From Macrocystis pyrifera (Eukaryota > Sar > Phaeophyceae > Laminariales > Laminariaceae): a stretch of DNA of 64,000 nt. The notes beneath the pieces are model-generated. The model was not told the DNA's origin and did no database searches. It saw nothing but the letters and a program-made list of their open reading frames with translations. Below are positions 1-9,697 of the stretch, piece by piece; position 1 is the stretch's first letter; each line of letters opens with the position of its first letter. The DNA lies in the NCBI GenBank assembly GCA_031763025.1, contig JASSKH010000007.1, positions 5,623,930 through 5,687,929 on the forward strand, written 5' to 3'. A program made the position numbers and the translations under genes.

Positions 1-135
1 AGCCGTGTTTGTCCGTGCTCGAAAGGGCGCGAGTAAGCAGTACGAGTAGATATACATATTTATACAATAAAAGGCAACAGGCGTGATATCGAGGATTTTC
101 GTCGATCTTTGCAGGCTGTGTGTCATATATGATAC

Positions 136-237
136 TATTACGGGGGACCATGGTTTATAGGACCAAATATTGTTTGCTACAATAGGTAAATATATCGAAT
201 TTTATGTATACCATAGGTCCTATTTCACGTCACTTGG
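136..237 (+). mobile_element. MITE copy 1 (TA-flanked family)
   Basis: A non-coding element of about 100 bp that begins TTACGGGGGACC after a TA dinucleotide and carries the family core (CCAAATATTG, then GTATACCATAGGTCCTAT). The right end is degraded. Seven other copies in this window share the same inverted ends, so this is a short non-autonomous DNA transposon. The TA at the boundary suggests a Tc1/mariner-type mobiliser; no transposase is visible. Confidence 0.75.
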
Positions 238-344
238 ATGACATTAAACAAAAAGCCGCGTTTTTCTTGGACATGGTTAGCTTTATTGTTTTCGTTTTTC
301 TTCCCAAGTACCAGGTATTATCATAGCCCTTCTCTCTCCCTCCT

Positions 345-392
345 ATTGTACCATTTCGGAGGACCATAGTAAAATAGGACCTATCTTCTAAG
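345..392 (+). mobile_element. MITE end fragment
   Basis: A single terminal piece of the same MITE family (GGAGGACCATAGTAAAATAG) lies directly against the LINE coding remnant. It may mark an insertion of one element at the broken 5' edge of the other. Confidence 0.55.
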
Positions 393-393
393 C

Positions 394-2736
394 TTGACCC
401 AACCATCAGCGCTCAGATTTCCACAACGGCCGTTGGCACCATCGCTTGGAGATGAACCGACCATGGATGATATGACGGCGGTAATTCGGGGTATGCCAAA
501 CTGGAAAGCGGTGGGACCAGACTCCCTTCCGGCCGAGTTACTGAAAATCGACCACCCCGAATTCATCCGATACTTTCACAACTTACTTGTCAACGTGTGG
601 AGAACGGGTAACGTCCCCCAGCAATGGAAAGATGCGATCATTAAGGTCCTTCATAAAAAGAAGGATCGCTCTGATTGCAACAATTACCGGGGGATTTCGC
701 TTGTTGCCCATTCAGGCAAGGTTTTGCTGAAAATGGTCGCGTCCCGCCTCAGTAACTACTGCGAGGCCGAAGAGATACTCCCCGAGGAACAGTGCGGCTT
801 TCGCCCAGCACGATCAACGGTCGACATGCTGTTCGTCGTGCGCCGACTGCAAGAACTCGGACGAGCCAGAAAAAAGAAAAATCCCCCTGTACATGTGCTT
901 CATCGACATGCAGAAAGCACATGACTCCGTCGACCGTGAGCTGCTGTGGATGGTGCTCGCACGCTCCGGCGTACCAGAGAAGATGCTAACCGTTATCCGC
1001 CAATTCCACGAAGGCATGCGGGCCCGCGTGCGTACGGATGACGGCGAGCACTCGGAATGGTTCGACGTCACTCAGGGGCTGCGGCGAGGATGTGTCTTGT
1101 CACCACTTCTGTTCAGTGTCTTCTTTGCTGCTGTGACTGTGATACACGCCGTGCTGGTACGCTTCAGTGAAGACCCACCCAGATATTTTGAGGAACTTGG
1201 TTCACCTCGAGGAGGACCTCGGCGAGGACGGGGTGAAGGTTGACCCACTAACTTGCGTACGGAGGGCAGTTTGGGGTATGCCGTACGCGGACGATGCAGG
1301 CATTGCGTCTAAGTCGGCGGAAGGCCTTGCAAAGATTATGACCGTCATTGTGACCGTTTTCGAAGCAGCAGGCCTCACCGTATCCAAAAAGAAAACGGAG
1401 ACCATGCTGCTGCGGACACCGAATCAGGCACCCCAGACCTCACCACTCGTCATCGAAGCGGCGGGACAGAGATGTAGACAGACGACGCAGTTTTTGTATC
1501 TGGGCGGTCTTGTCATCGCAAGCGCTGACATTATGCCAGAGATCACACGACGGATCCGACTCGCGTGGGCATGCTACAACCGGTTCAAACGGGAACTGTA
1601 TGATATGGAGGATGCCCCGTTCACTCTAAAAGTGCGCATGCTAATTTATAAAGGCCGAGGTGATTGAGACCCTGCTGTACGGGTGCGTGACGTGTACTCT
1701 TGGCCAGGAGCACTTGGCTGAGCTCCGAACGGCACACCACAAACTCCTCCTACGGATCATTGGCTTCCAGCGCCGGCAACGCACTGACCACCTCATGTCG
1801 TACGCCAAGGCCCTCAAAAAAGCACAATGCGAGAGCGTTGAGACGACCATCCGCAAAAGATGCCTCCTCTTTGCGGGGGCCGTACAGCGGGCAACCAATG
1901 AGGAGCTGACTCGCCGGGTGATGTTTGGGACTATGGCTGGTGGGGAGAACCCAGGACCAGGCCGACCGGAAAAGACCTGGGCCCAATGTCTAGCAGACGA
2001 CCTCAGGGTTTTCCAAGCCACCGAGGGGTCCACGGAAAGCTCCCCTCTGCTGTTCGGAGTAGAAACGGTGTTATGGCCGAGGGCGACTAAGAAGAGCGGG
2101 AAGTGGTACCGGGGGATCGTCGACGCGGCGGACTGTTTCATGGCGAGTGGTGGCACAGGGACGAGGCATAGAGGAGCGGGATACGCCACGCAGCTGAGGA
2201 CGCCAAGAACGGCGACAACGGGAGGGGGGGGAGGGGGGAAGGGCAGCCGTACTGATACAGCTGTCGACGAATGAATGCAGAAACGAAATGATAGATCGGG
2301 TGGCTAGGTATCGGTGCGACTAGCTCTTATAGACTGTTGCCTGCAGCTCCCTCTCTTTCGTGTCGCTTCATCCGCGCAGAAGATATCTGTCCTTCCTGAG
2401 TACGTATGCTGTCCGTCTGGCAGCCTTGTCTGAAGTCCTTGCGTCGTTTGTATTCTGTTCTTTCATTTTATTTTATTTTTTTTGTTTTGTTTTTGTTTCA
2501 TTGTCTTTTTGCTCTTATTTTTTTGATCCTGCTTGTGTTGTTTCTCGTACCCGGTACGCTGACATTGCACTTGCTTGACACTTGAATTTGCGATTATTTT
2601 TTATTTTAGGTCTTCCTCTGTCTCACAGTCTGTGACCACGGAATCAGTATCTCTCTAGGATAAGGAATCAGGACGGAAACAGGGTGTACTGATGAAGCTG
2701 GATAGAAAGGACGATTTAATGTGAAGACAACAACAA
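394..2736 (+). mobile_element. 5'-truncated LINE (non-LTR retrotransposon)
   Basis: A reverse-transcriptase remnant of a LINE. The first frame (394-about 880) has [24 protein letters not shown] and EEQCGFRP. The second (about 890-1190) has [13 protein letters not shown]. The third (about 1190-1665) has the catalytic GMPYADDAG. The fourth (about 1660-2272) is the C-terminal region with the GPGRPEKTW motif. At least three frameshifts separate these, the first at an A-rich run near 870-885, so the copy is dead. The N-terminal endonuclease is absent, as expected after 5' truncation. The 3' untranslated part appears to run to an ACAACAACA tail near 2735, because 2417-2736 recurs inverted at 44390-44695. 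The subfamily is not certain; the style of the frames is RTE/Jockey-like. Confidence 0.8.
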
Positions 2737-2826
2737 CATGGTACACACAAAAAAAAAAGTATTTCCCTATTTTTACTACTAACAATATTGGGGTCCTATT
2801 TACTATCGTCCCCCGTAAAAAATAGT
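2737..2826 (-). mobile_element. MITE copy 2, partial
   Basis: The right end (GGTCCTATTTACTATCGTCC, then CCCGTAA) and core of the MITE are present in reverse orientation, abutting the LINE tail. The left inverted end is missing. Confidence 0.65.
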
Positions 2827-4134
2827 CGTAACTCAGATCCGGGGTCATCTATCAATAGCAGGCTCTCTTCCCCCCCTCCCGACCGCGGGTCGTGCCTTGC
2901 ATTTTTTATCGCGAGAAGATCTTAGTCCTCTCTGCCCTCGTCGTCACGCATAGTTATGTAGGTGGTCCGCGTGCCTATCAAGATCAATTTCGCGGGTTCG
3001 AGTCTCACCGAGTGCATGCTCGTAGGGACTTTGTCTTGCATACAACAAATGAATAGCGGAAAGCGCGAGAGCGTGAGTTATCTAAATTCGATGAAAACCG
3101 ACGAGCAGTGGGAATGCTGAACCCTACGCGCGACAAAAAATGAAGGCACGTGCTGGCGGGGAGAAGGGACGACACCTGTGACCACGGCTTGTCCAGAAGG
3201 TCGCTGAGGGTAAAACCTCCTACGAGTTATAGGCTGGAAAGTAAAAGTGATGGCTAAAATATATATATATAGATAGTTATCGCAGGCTCAGTTTGTTGTG
3301 TTGTTGTGCCTGTGGACGACGTACAAACATGACCACAGGGAAAACGGACGCACAAGACAGATACTACGACCACAGGGAGACGGACACACAAGACAGACAC
3401 TGCCGGAGTTTCGGTTGTCGAAGACCCTAGCCAAACCTGGGGAACAGCAGTGCATGCGATTGTGTTGATTGATCCCCACGAGTACCTCGGTCGGGGAGAA
3501 AGGAAGGAAGCCTTACTTTCTTTTTTTTTAATTCAAGCTTTGTTTTCACTAGGTTAGCGCTCATCGCTCAGTTCGTGCCAACCGAAGTCTCTACAACCAC
3601 AACATTAAAATTGTATTGATACATTGCCAGTCCCCTCGCACCGTGTCCCCGAGTGTCGACGCCATGTCGCCATTTCGCGCTCCTTCTCAGCGCAAGGCGC
3701 GAAACAGTGCGGTACCAACCTGACATCCATACCATCATACCGGGCTTCGCGACCCACATCCATCAACACCAAGAGCACCACTGCACTACACCGCACTTCC
3801 GATGAAGCCGCCTACACCCGATACAGGCAAGCCTGAACCGGACGACCACGTCTAACGGCCAGCTTCCCCCCCCCCTCCAAGTTTGTCGGCGGCACCCCAC
3901 TGCCCCGCCCCCCCCCCCCCCTCATCAAAAGGGCGTTGCCGCGGAACCATCATGCATCCATAGTCTAATAGTTTTGGAGTCAAATGCGCAGCCACCACCG
4001 CTGTTGTTGCTGTTGTTGCTGTTCCCCGACGCCGCTGGTGATGCCTGCACTGCCACTCCCACGGCCATTACCATTGCAATTACAACCCCCCCCCCGGCCA
4101 AATGCTGTTGATGTCTCTACTGGGAGTAGGAACG
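2827..4134. other. Gene-poor stretch left of the GNAT gene
   Basis: No supported gene. Positions 2950-3010 contain a GGTTCGAGTCT box that looks like a tRNA T-arm but no fold. Positions 3308-3400 hold a short imperfect duplication around CACAGGGA and CACAAGACAGA. Positions 3860-3925 are C-run rich. All open frames here are under 115 codons with no recognisable domain. Confidence 0.5.
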
Positions 4135-4220
4135 GTCCTCCATCTCGAAAGGGATGCGTGTTCCATGGTCAAATTTCTAAGGCAAGCACTAAAGTAGTAC
4201 GTCTCCTCATGAGTACCCCC
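4135..4220 (+). repeat. Gtac-B repeat copy 1
   Basis: One of three copies of a short dispersed module starting near TCTCGAAAGGGATG and ending ATGAGTAC, then a run of C. The other copies are at 5225-5292 and, inverted, at 26755-26850. Confidence 0.6.
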
Positions 4221-4237
4221 CCCCCCAGCCCCCCAAT

Positions 4238-4306
4238 CATGGTCATACGACTACGGCCATGCATGATATCGAGTACATCTCTCCTATCGAGTACACCCCC
4301 TCTCCA
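4238..4306 (-). repeat. Gtac-A repeat, truncated copy
   Basis: Contains the terminal part of the Gtac-A family (GGTCATACGACTACGGCCAT, GCATGATATCGAGTAC), ending in CGAGTACACCCCC. It sits just beyond the stop codon of the GNAT gene and may lie in its 3' untranslated region. Confidence 0.65.
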
Positions 4307-4331
4307 CCCACCCTTGCAGTGACTTCTTTCT

Positions 4332-7300
4332 CTACGACGCCTTTTTCGCGGCCGCGGCAGCCTTAGCCGCAGCCTTAGCGGCAGCCTTTGCCTTCTTGGA
4401 GCCGCCGTCCTCCGGTGCGAGGATCTTCTCGAGGCCTGCCTTAGCTCTGTCTCTCCAGTCGCTGTTCACCATGGAGAACACAACGGTGTCGCGATTGCAC
4501 CCCTGATAAAGCGAACACCGTAACGATGAGCCACACGAGGACAGGTCGCACGAAAGGAGGGCACCGGTGATGGTAATGGTGGCGGTGGTGGCGGCGGCGG
4601 CGGCGGGACCAAGGACGGGGTTAGCACTCATACAAAATCAGCAGGCTTTCAGCCGTCACGCATGCCGCAAAGACGGGCGGGTGGGCGGGGTGGGGAGGCG
4701 GTAAAGAGCTGCCGATAAAAAAATGCGCGCGGTCGATGTTCTTCTCGCGCCGACCACACGTGTCCGGCACGCGACTGCTCTCTCGTCCAAAGCCAAGTCT
4801 TCGAAACCGAGGCGAGTTGCAACTACCGAAACGAAGCGAAGACGGACGATACCCAGCTGAGGTCACACCTGCTCAAAGTGCTGGTTCCGACACAATGTTC
4901 CCCCCCTCACCCCCCCCTCCTCACATTCCCCGTATCCCACCGCGCAAGCAAAAAAATAGCTACCCTCTTTCCCCTCCGGTACGCCAAAAAAAATCCCGTG
5001 TGGATCAAAGCCATGGCAAATGAAAAAAAAAAAAAACGAATTCACTGGGGTTTCGGGACAAGTCGGCAATCACGCACACACCACCACCACCACCACCACC
5101 ACCACCACCACCACTGCCGCCGCTACCTTGGCCTAGTGTGCTCACACTCGCCACCGGTGGAGCGCAAGCGATTCCCAACAAAGGAAAAAACACCACCTCC
5201 CTCTTTCCCCCCTCTTCCGCCCCCTCCTCCGTCTCGAAAGGGATGTGTGGTCAATGATCAAATGACAAAAGACAAGCAACAAATGAGTACCCACACCCTC
5301 CCCTCCTCCTCTTTTTTCTCACCTTCACGACCATGTGCTTGCGAAGCACTCCCTCAAGATGGAAACCCGCCAGAGGCAGGTACGTTCGCGCGTCAGTGTC
5401 CCCCGCGTCCACCAGCCTCTCTACCCGGCGGTAACCCAGCCCGAACAGGTGGCCGAGGAGAAGGAAGTGCACGTCGTGCATGGCGCGAGACTCGCGGTAG
5501 GACGGGTTGAGCCAGACGTCTCCTGCACGCACGGCGCGCACACGCATGGGGCGCGGGGTTGGGAGGTGGCGGCGGCGGCGGCGGCGGGGGTCGTTGGAGG
5601 CGTTGCTGCAGTACCTCCAGCGGTGGCGACTAAGGCGTCGCCGATGTCGTTGAGAAGGTGGTGCTGGTGTACGCGTTGGCTGGGGTAATGGTGTTAGTGT
5701 TGGTGGTAACGTAGCTATTGGTGTTGGTGTCGTTAGTAGTGTTGGCGTTCGGTGGTGGCGTGTGTCGATGTATGCGATAATGGTGTCGGTATTGGTGGTA
5801 TCGATGTTGGTGTTGGTAGTGTTGGTGTTAATAGTGTTGGCGGTGATGGGGTTGATGTTTGCTAGGATTTAATGTTTGTGTTTGTGTTGGCGTTGCTGTT
5901 GGTGGCTGTCTTGGGGTGTTGGTGTTGGTTGCCTGTTGGTTTTGGTAGCCGTGGTGCTGATGGTGGTAGTGTTGGTGCTGTCCGGCGGAGATGTTGTCCT
6001 TTGTGGTACTCGTAATGGTGTTTGGTATTGGTGTTGGTGTCGGCAGTCTTGGGTGTTGATGTTTGTTAGGTTTCGATGTTTGTGTTGGCGTTCTGTTGTG
6101 ATTGTCTTTAGTGTTGGTGTTTGTGTTGGTGTTGGTAGCCGTCGTGATGGTGGTGTTAGTGTTGAGCGTTGGCTGTTGTGCTAGATAGTGTCGGCGTTGG
6201 TGATGGCATTGGTGTTGGCATTGGTGGTTGCCGATTGGTATTGGTGGTGATGGTGGTGGTGGTAGCGATCGACCAGCGAGAGGCCGCCGCCCCCGCCCCC
6301 CTTTCGGAAAGCCCGGGACGACGTCGCAACGATGCGCCGCTACTAACCGCATACTTGGTTGACTCGTTCAACCGCTCTCGGCGTTGCCGACTGCGCGGGT
6401 ACTGGCCGCGTTGCTAGATGATGCCAAACCTCGACCATTCGCAGAGCAGGTTTTTCAATTTTTCCGAGGGAGAAACACCACAACCACAAAAACAAAAAAT
6501 CAAACAGCTACAAGGTAATACTTGGTAGCGCTTGTACCCCACACTCTCACCCCCAATCGCGAAAGGACACAACAGATACGTGATGATACACGTACCGACG
6601 GTTTCGCGATTTGTTATTATCTCGGTTTCTCACCTATTTGGGCGCGGAGGCACGAAGGTTCGTTCCCCAGGATGCCCGCCATCCCGATGACATTGCCCGT
6701 CTCGCGGTCGAACTACCACACACAAACGCGGGAGGTGGGTGGGGGGGGGGGGGGGGGGGGGGGCAACACTGTAACACTCGGGTCAGGGGGGGGGGGGGGG
6801 GGGGGAGGTAAAACACATTACCACGGCAAAAAGAATCAGGGCAGACGATTCCCTGTGGACCTTTCCGGGACAAGAAATACACCGATGGGTACTCTTATCT
6901 CTTCCTCTCGCGCTTACTCACTGCGGCAGCAGCCTCAACGCGCAGTCGCACCTGCGGTTTCAATCCTAGCCGTTCTAAACCACAACAACCGCGAGCCTCA
7001 ATGCACAACCGGTACACGCAACAAAAACAGCAGCAACAGCAACAGCACCAGCTCACACCAGCAACAACACCAACCGCGACACCAGCAACACTCACACCAT
7101 CACCTACAATACCAACACAAACAACACCAATACCAACTCCAACCACAGCAACATCACCACCACCACCACCACCACCAACAACAACAAACGAAAACTCGGA
7201 CGAAGCAGAGGCAGGACGAAAACGTAAAGCAGCATATACGGACGTACACAGAACCCGCGGACGGCGGCTTCAGTAAGCAGGCAGAAGCTCCCATTCCCGT

Positions 7301-9346
7301 GAAATGTCCACTAAACGCTTTCCGCCTCTAGCGCGCACACACACAGACGGGCGCCGCCGCACATGTTTTCTCCTGTCTCACCACCGTGAAGCGCAGTCCG
7401 TCCGAGAGGGGCTGCAGGAGAGGAGAGGAGGCCAGCTCTCCCGCCGTCTGGAAAGGGCCGTGGGGGCTGAAGTTCCACAGGGCCAGGTCGGGGTCGTACG
7501 CGTGGCCCAGCCTGCGACGAAGGTGCGCAAGCGACGAGATGGCGTGGGCGAAAAAGAAAAGATAAATACGCGAGAGGAATAGTGAAAGAAAGGTGCCGCG
7601 CCACAAGCAGTCTTGATAGCCAGGAAGGAAAGCACTAAAAGGGGCGAGAGGGGGGGGGGGATTCCGGCGCAAGAGCGATACACTGGTATTACGGGGGACC
7701 ATAGTAAATGGGACCAAATATTGTTAGTAAAAAACAGCAAAATATATAGGTTTTGGTCTGGTCTGTAGCGTAGGTCCTAGTTAATATGGTCGCCCGCAAT
7801 AGTGAGAGGAGATCCTCCGGGACTTGCTTGAATCCATGCAATCACGCTGGCATGATTTTTACTGCCTTTTGGCATTCTCTTTTCATCACGTGACAGATCG
7901 TGGCGGCCGAAAAATCGTAAGAGGGAACTATTTGACTAGCCCGCGGCTTCGGCCCAAGGAAGGCGTGCGTATTCAGAGGCACAGACCGTTTCTGCCCAAT
8001 CGAATCGAGTGGGCTCTATTCCATACTACCAGGTACTACTAATATTTAATACGATACGAGCATCAATAGCAAGCGTCGACAGTTGGTGCTTAAAATTCAC
8101 GACCTCCATCCAAAACAGCTTGAAGCGATTCAACCGCCGCTCCCACCCCCGCCCCCCCCCATGCCCCCACCCAAATAACCCCCCGAGACAATGCCTCCTC
8201 ACTTCGGCGACCCGTTACAAGCCCTGAAGAGCCGCTCTCCGTCTTCCTCTGCATTCAACACGCGCAGAATCACGTGTAGCCCGCGGAGCTCCCCCGCGAC
8301 AACGCCTGCCGCCACCTCGCTGTCGCAGGTGGGGGCAGGGGGCGGAGCCGGAACCCTAGGCAGCGTGCGCGCCGCCTCGAGAAGCTCATCGTATAGCTCG
8401 GGCCGCGGTTGGAGCGCCTGCTTCAGAGCGCTTGGGCCGACACTGTCATATGTTTCGGCCTGTGGGCAGACGAAGAGGTTGCGGCGACAACCAACAGCGC
8501 GCGGAAGGAGTCATGCATAAAGTTATGCTTTGAGGTATGTACGTACACCTGGTGTATGGAAGCAAGCAGGCAATCAAGTAAGCGAGCAAGCTGGTAAGCG
8601 AGCAAGCAGGCAAGCGGGCAAGCAGGCAAGCAGGCAAGCAGGCAAGCAGGCAAGCAGGCAAGCAGGCAAGCAGGCAAGCAGGCAAGCAGGCAAGCAGGCA
8701 AGCAGGCAAGCAGGCAAGCAGGCAAGCAGGCAAGCAGGCAAGCAGGCAAGCAGGCAAGCAGGCAAGCAGGCAAGCAGGCAAGCAGGCAAGCAGGCAAGCA
8801 GGCAAGCAGGCAAGCAGGCAAGCAGGCAAGCAGGCAAGCAGGCAAGCAGGCAAGCAGGCAAGCAGGCAAGCAGGCAAGCAGGCAAGCAGGCAAGCAGGCA
8901 AGCAGGCAAGCAGGCAAGCAGGCAAGCAGGCAAGCAGGCAAGCAGGCAAGCAGGCAAGCAGGCAAGCAGGCAAGCAGGCAAGCAGGCAAGCAGGCAAGCA
9001 GGCAAGCAGGCAAGCAGGCAGCAGCAAAGCAACAGAATAGGTTCACCAGCAAGCAGGCAAAGCAACAGAATAGGTTTACTATACAGCAAGCAGGCAAGCA
9101 AAGCAACATAATAGGTTTACTAGCAAGCAGGCAAAGCAACAGAATAGGTTTGCTACTGTAACCCAACCAAAGTAGCTATGTGGCTGGCTGTGCCGCAATC
9201 TTGGTACTGCTCTGCTGTGTCACCTGTTCTCGCATCCGTTTGAAGGAGCCTCCAAAGACCAGCAACAGGAAAGTCACAACCACCGTACAGCAGAATACGA
9301 TCACTCCTGCGATGAGACCGATCAACTGCGACGTCAACTCCATCAT
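4332..9346 (-). CDS. GNAT (RimJ/RimL-type) N-acetyltransferase with N-terminal membrane anchor
   Basis: Six exons join in phase: 9346-9224, 8459-8203, 7511-7382, 6712-6634, 5522-5323 and 4502-4332 (TAG), giving 319 residues. Exon 1 encodes a hydrophobic anchor (about residues 8-33, GLIAGVIVFCCTVVV) followed by a basic stretch. Exons 3-6 match the Acetyltransf_3 pattern: LALWNFSPHGPF, TGNVIGMAGIL, DVWLNPSYRESRAMHDV, the GFHLEGVLRKHMVVK segment, then RDTVVFSMVNSDW. Proteins of this family transfer acetyl from acetyl-CoA to an amine; the substrate is unknown. The C-terminus is a Lys/Ala-rich tail. The start was chosen at the first Met of the Met-Met before the anchor; an upstream open stretch to 9574 leaves room for an earlier start. 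The gene is head-to-head with PAM68. Intron 1 contains the 8-bp array. The anchored exon 1 is the least certain part. Confidence 0.8.
5078..5115 (+). repeat. (CAC)n microsatellite
   Basis: Uninterrupted CAC repeats in the last intron of the GNAT gene. Confidence 0.9.
5225..5292 (+). repeat. Gtac-B repeat copy 2
   Basis: Shares GTCTCGAAAGGGATGTGTGG, a GATCAAATGAC segment and GCAACAAATGAGTACCC with the copies at 4135 and 26755. It lies in the last GNAT intron. Confidence 0.65.
5690..6262. repeat. Degenerate GTTGGT minisatellite
   Basis: About 570 bp of irregular GGTGTTGGTGTT-type repeats inside a GNAT intron. It generates long open frames on both strands (Thr/Asn-rich on minus, Val/Gly-rich on plus) that are not genes. 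Confidence 0.85.
6740..6805. repeat. Paired long G runs
   Basis: Two G homopolymers of about 24 and 19 bases, separated by about 23 bp, in the GNAT intron just upstream (on minus) of the exon at 6712-6634. In the sense of transcription these are C runs near the 3' splice site and could serve as part of the pyrimidine tract. Confidence 0.8.
7687..7802 (+). mobile_element. MITE copy 3
   Basis: A full-length copy with both inverted ends (TTACGGGGGACCATAGTAAA on the left, CGCCCGCAATA on the right) and flanking TA, inserted in an intron of the GNAT gene. Confidence 0.8.
8567..9165 (+). repeat. 8-bp tandem array (GCAAGCAG)n
   Basis: About 50 near-perfect units of an 8-bp repeat (AAGCAGGC in another phase) occupy 8596-9019. 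They are followed to 9165 by a higher-order unit of about 36-60 bp in which GCAAGCAGGCAAAGCAACAG alternates with AATAGGTTTACTA. The unit contains no stop in any frame, so all six frames are open across the array. It lies in intron 1 of the GNAT gene. Confidence 0.95.
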
Positions 9347-9697
9347 GGGTTTGAGGGTGTCGAGTCTCCTTCTACACCGCAACACCTTCACCTCCGTGAA
9401 AGTGCACACCGAAGGGAGAAAGCAGAACACGAGATGCCAACATCTCAACCATGCACGGCCTCGGCCTTGACATTCAATTGGTGCACACACTGATGATTGG
9501 TCCATGGTTTCAAAAGGAGTATTCCTATTGGCCAGTTCATTCATGTCGATTTGGGGGTTTCCAACATACACCATAATTTTCTAGACGGGTGGATGTTTGC
9601 ATGTTTCTTCCCACGGCAATCGACTTGGCCCTGCGTGTGTGTGCCCACCTATAGCAGCAGAGCAGCCGGAGTGGAGCGCCCCTCACCGAACGTAACT
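9347..9697. promoter_or_regulatory. Divergent intergenic region, GNAT / PAM68
   Basis: Only about 350 bp separate the proposed start codons of the two divergent genes, so both promoters and 5' untranslated regions must share it. No clear TATA box is visible. If either gene has an upstream non-coding first exon the true gap is smaller. Confidence 0.5.

Noticed and set aside
2950-3012. tRNA gene
   Set aside because: GGTTCGAGTCT is a good T-arm box, but no acceptor stem or anticodon arm can be drawn and the A-box position is poor.
5828-6352. Thr/Asn-rich frame of 174 codons on minus
   Set aside because: Generated by the GTTGGT minisatellite. The real minus-strand coding here is only the exons at 6712-6634 and 5522-5323.
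8423-9166. Leu-Pro-Ala-Cys and Lys-Gln-Ala-Ser repeat proteins
   Set aside because: Every frame of the 8-bp array is open, so length carries no evidence of coding. The array sits in an intron of the acetyltransferase model.
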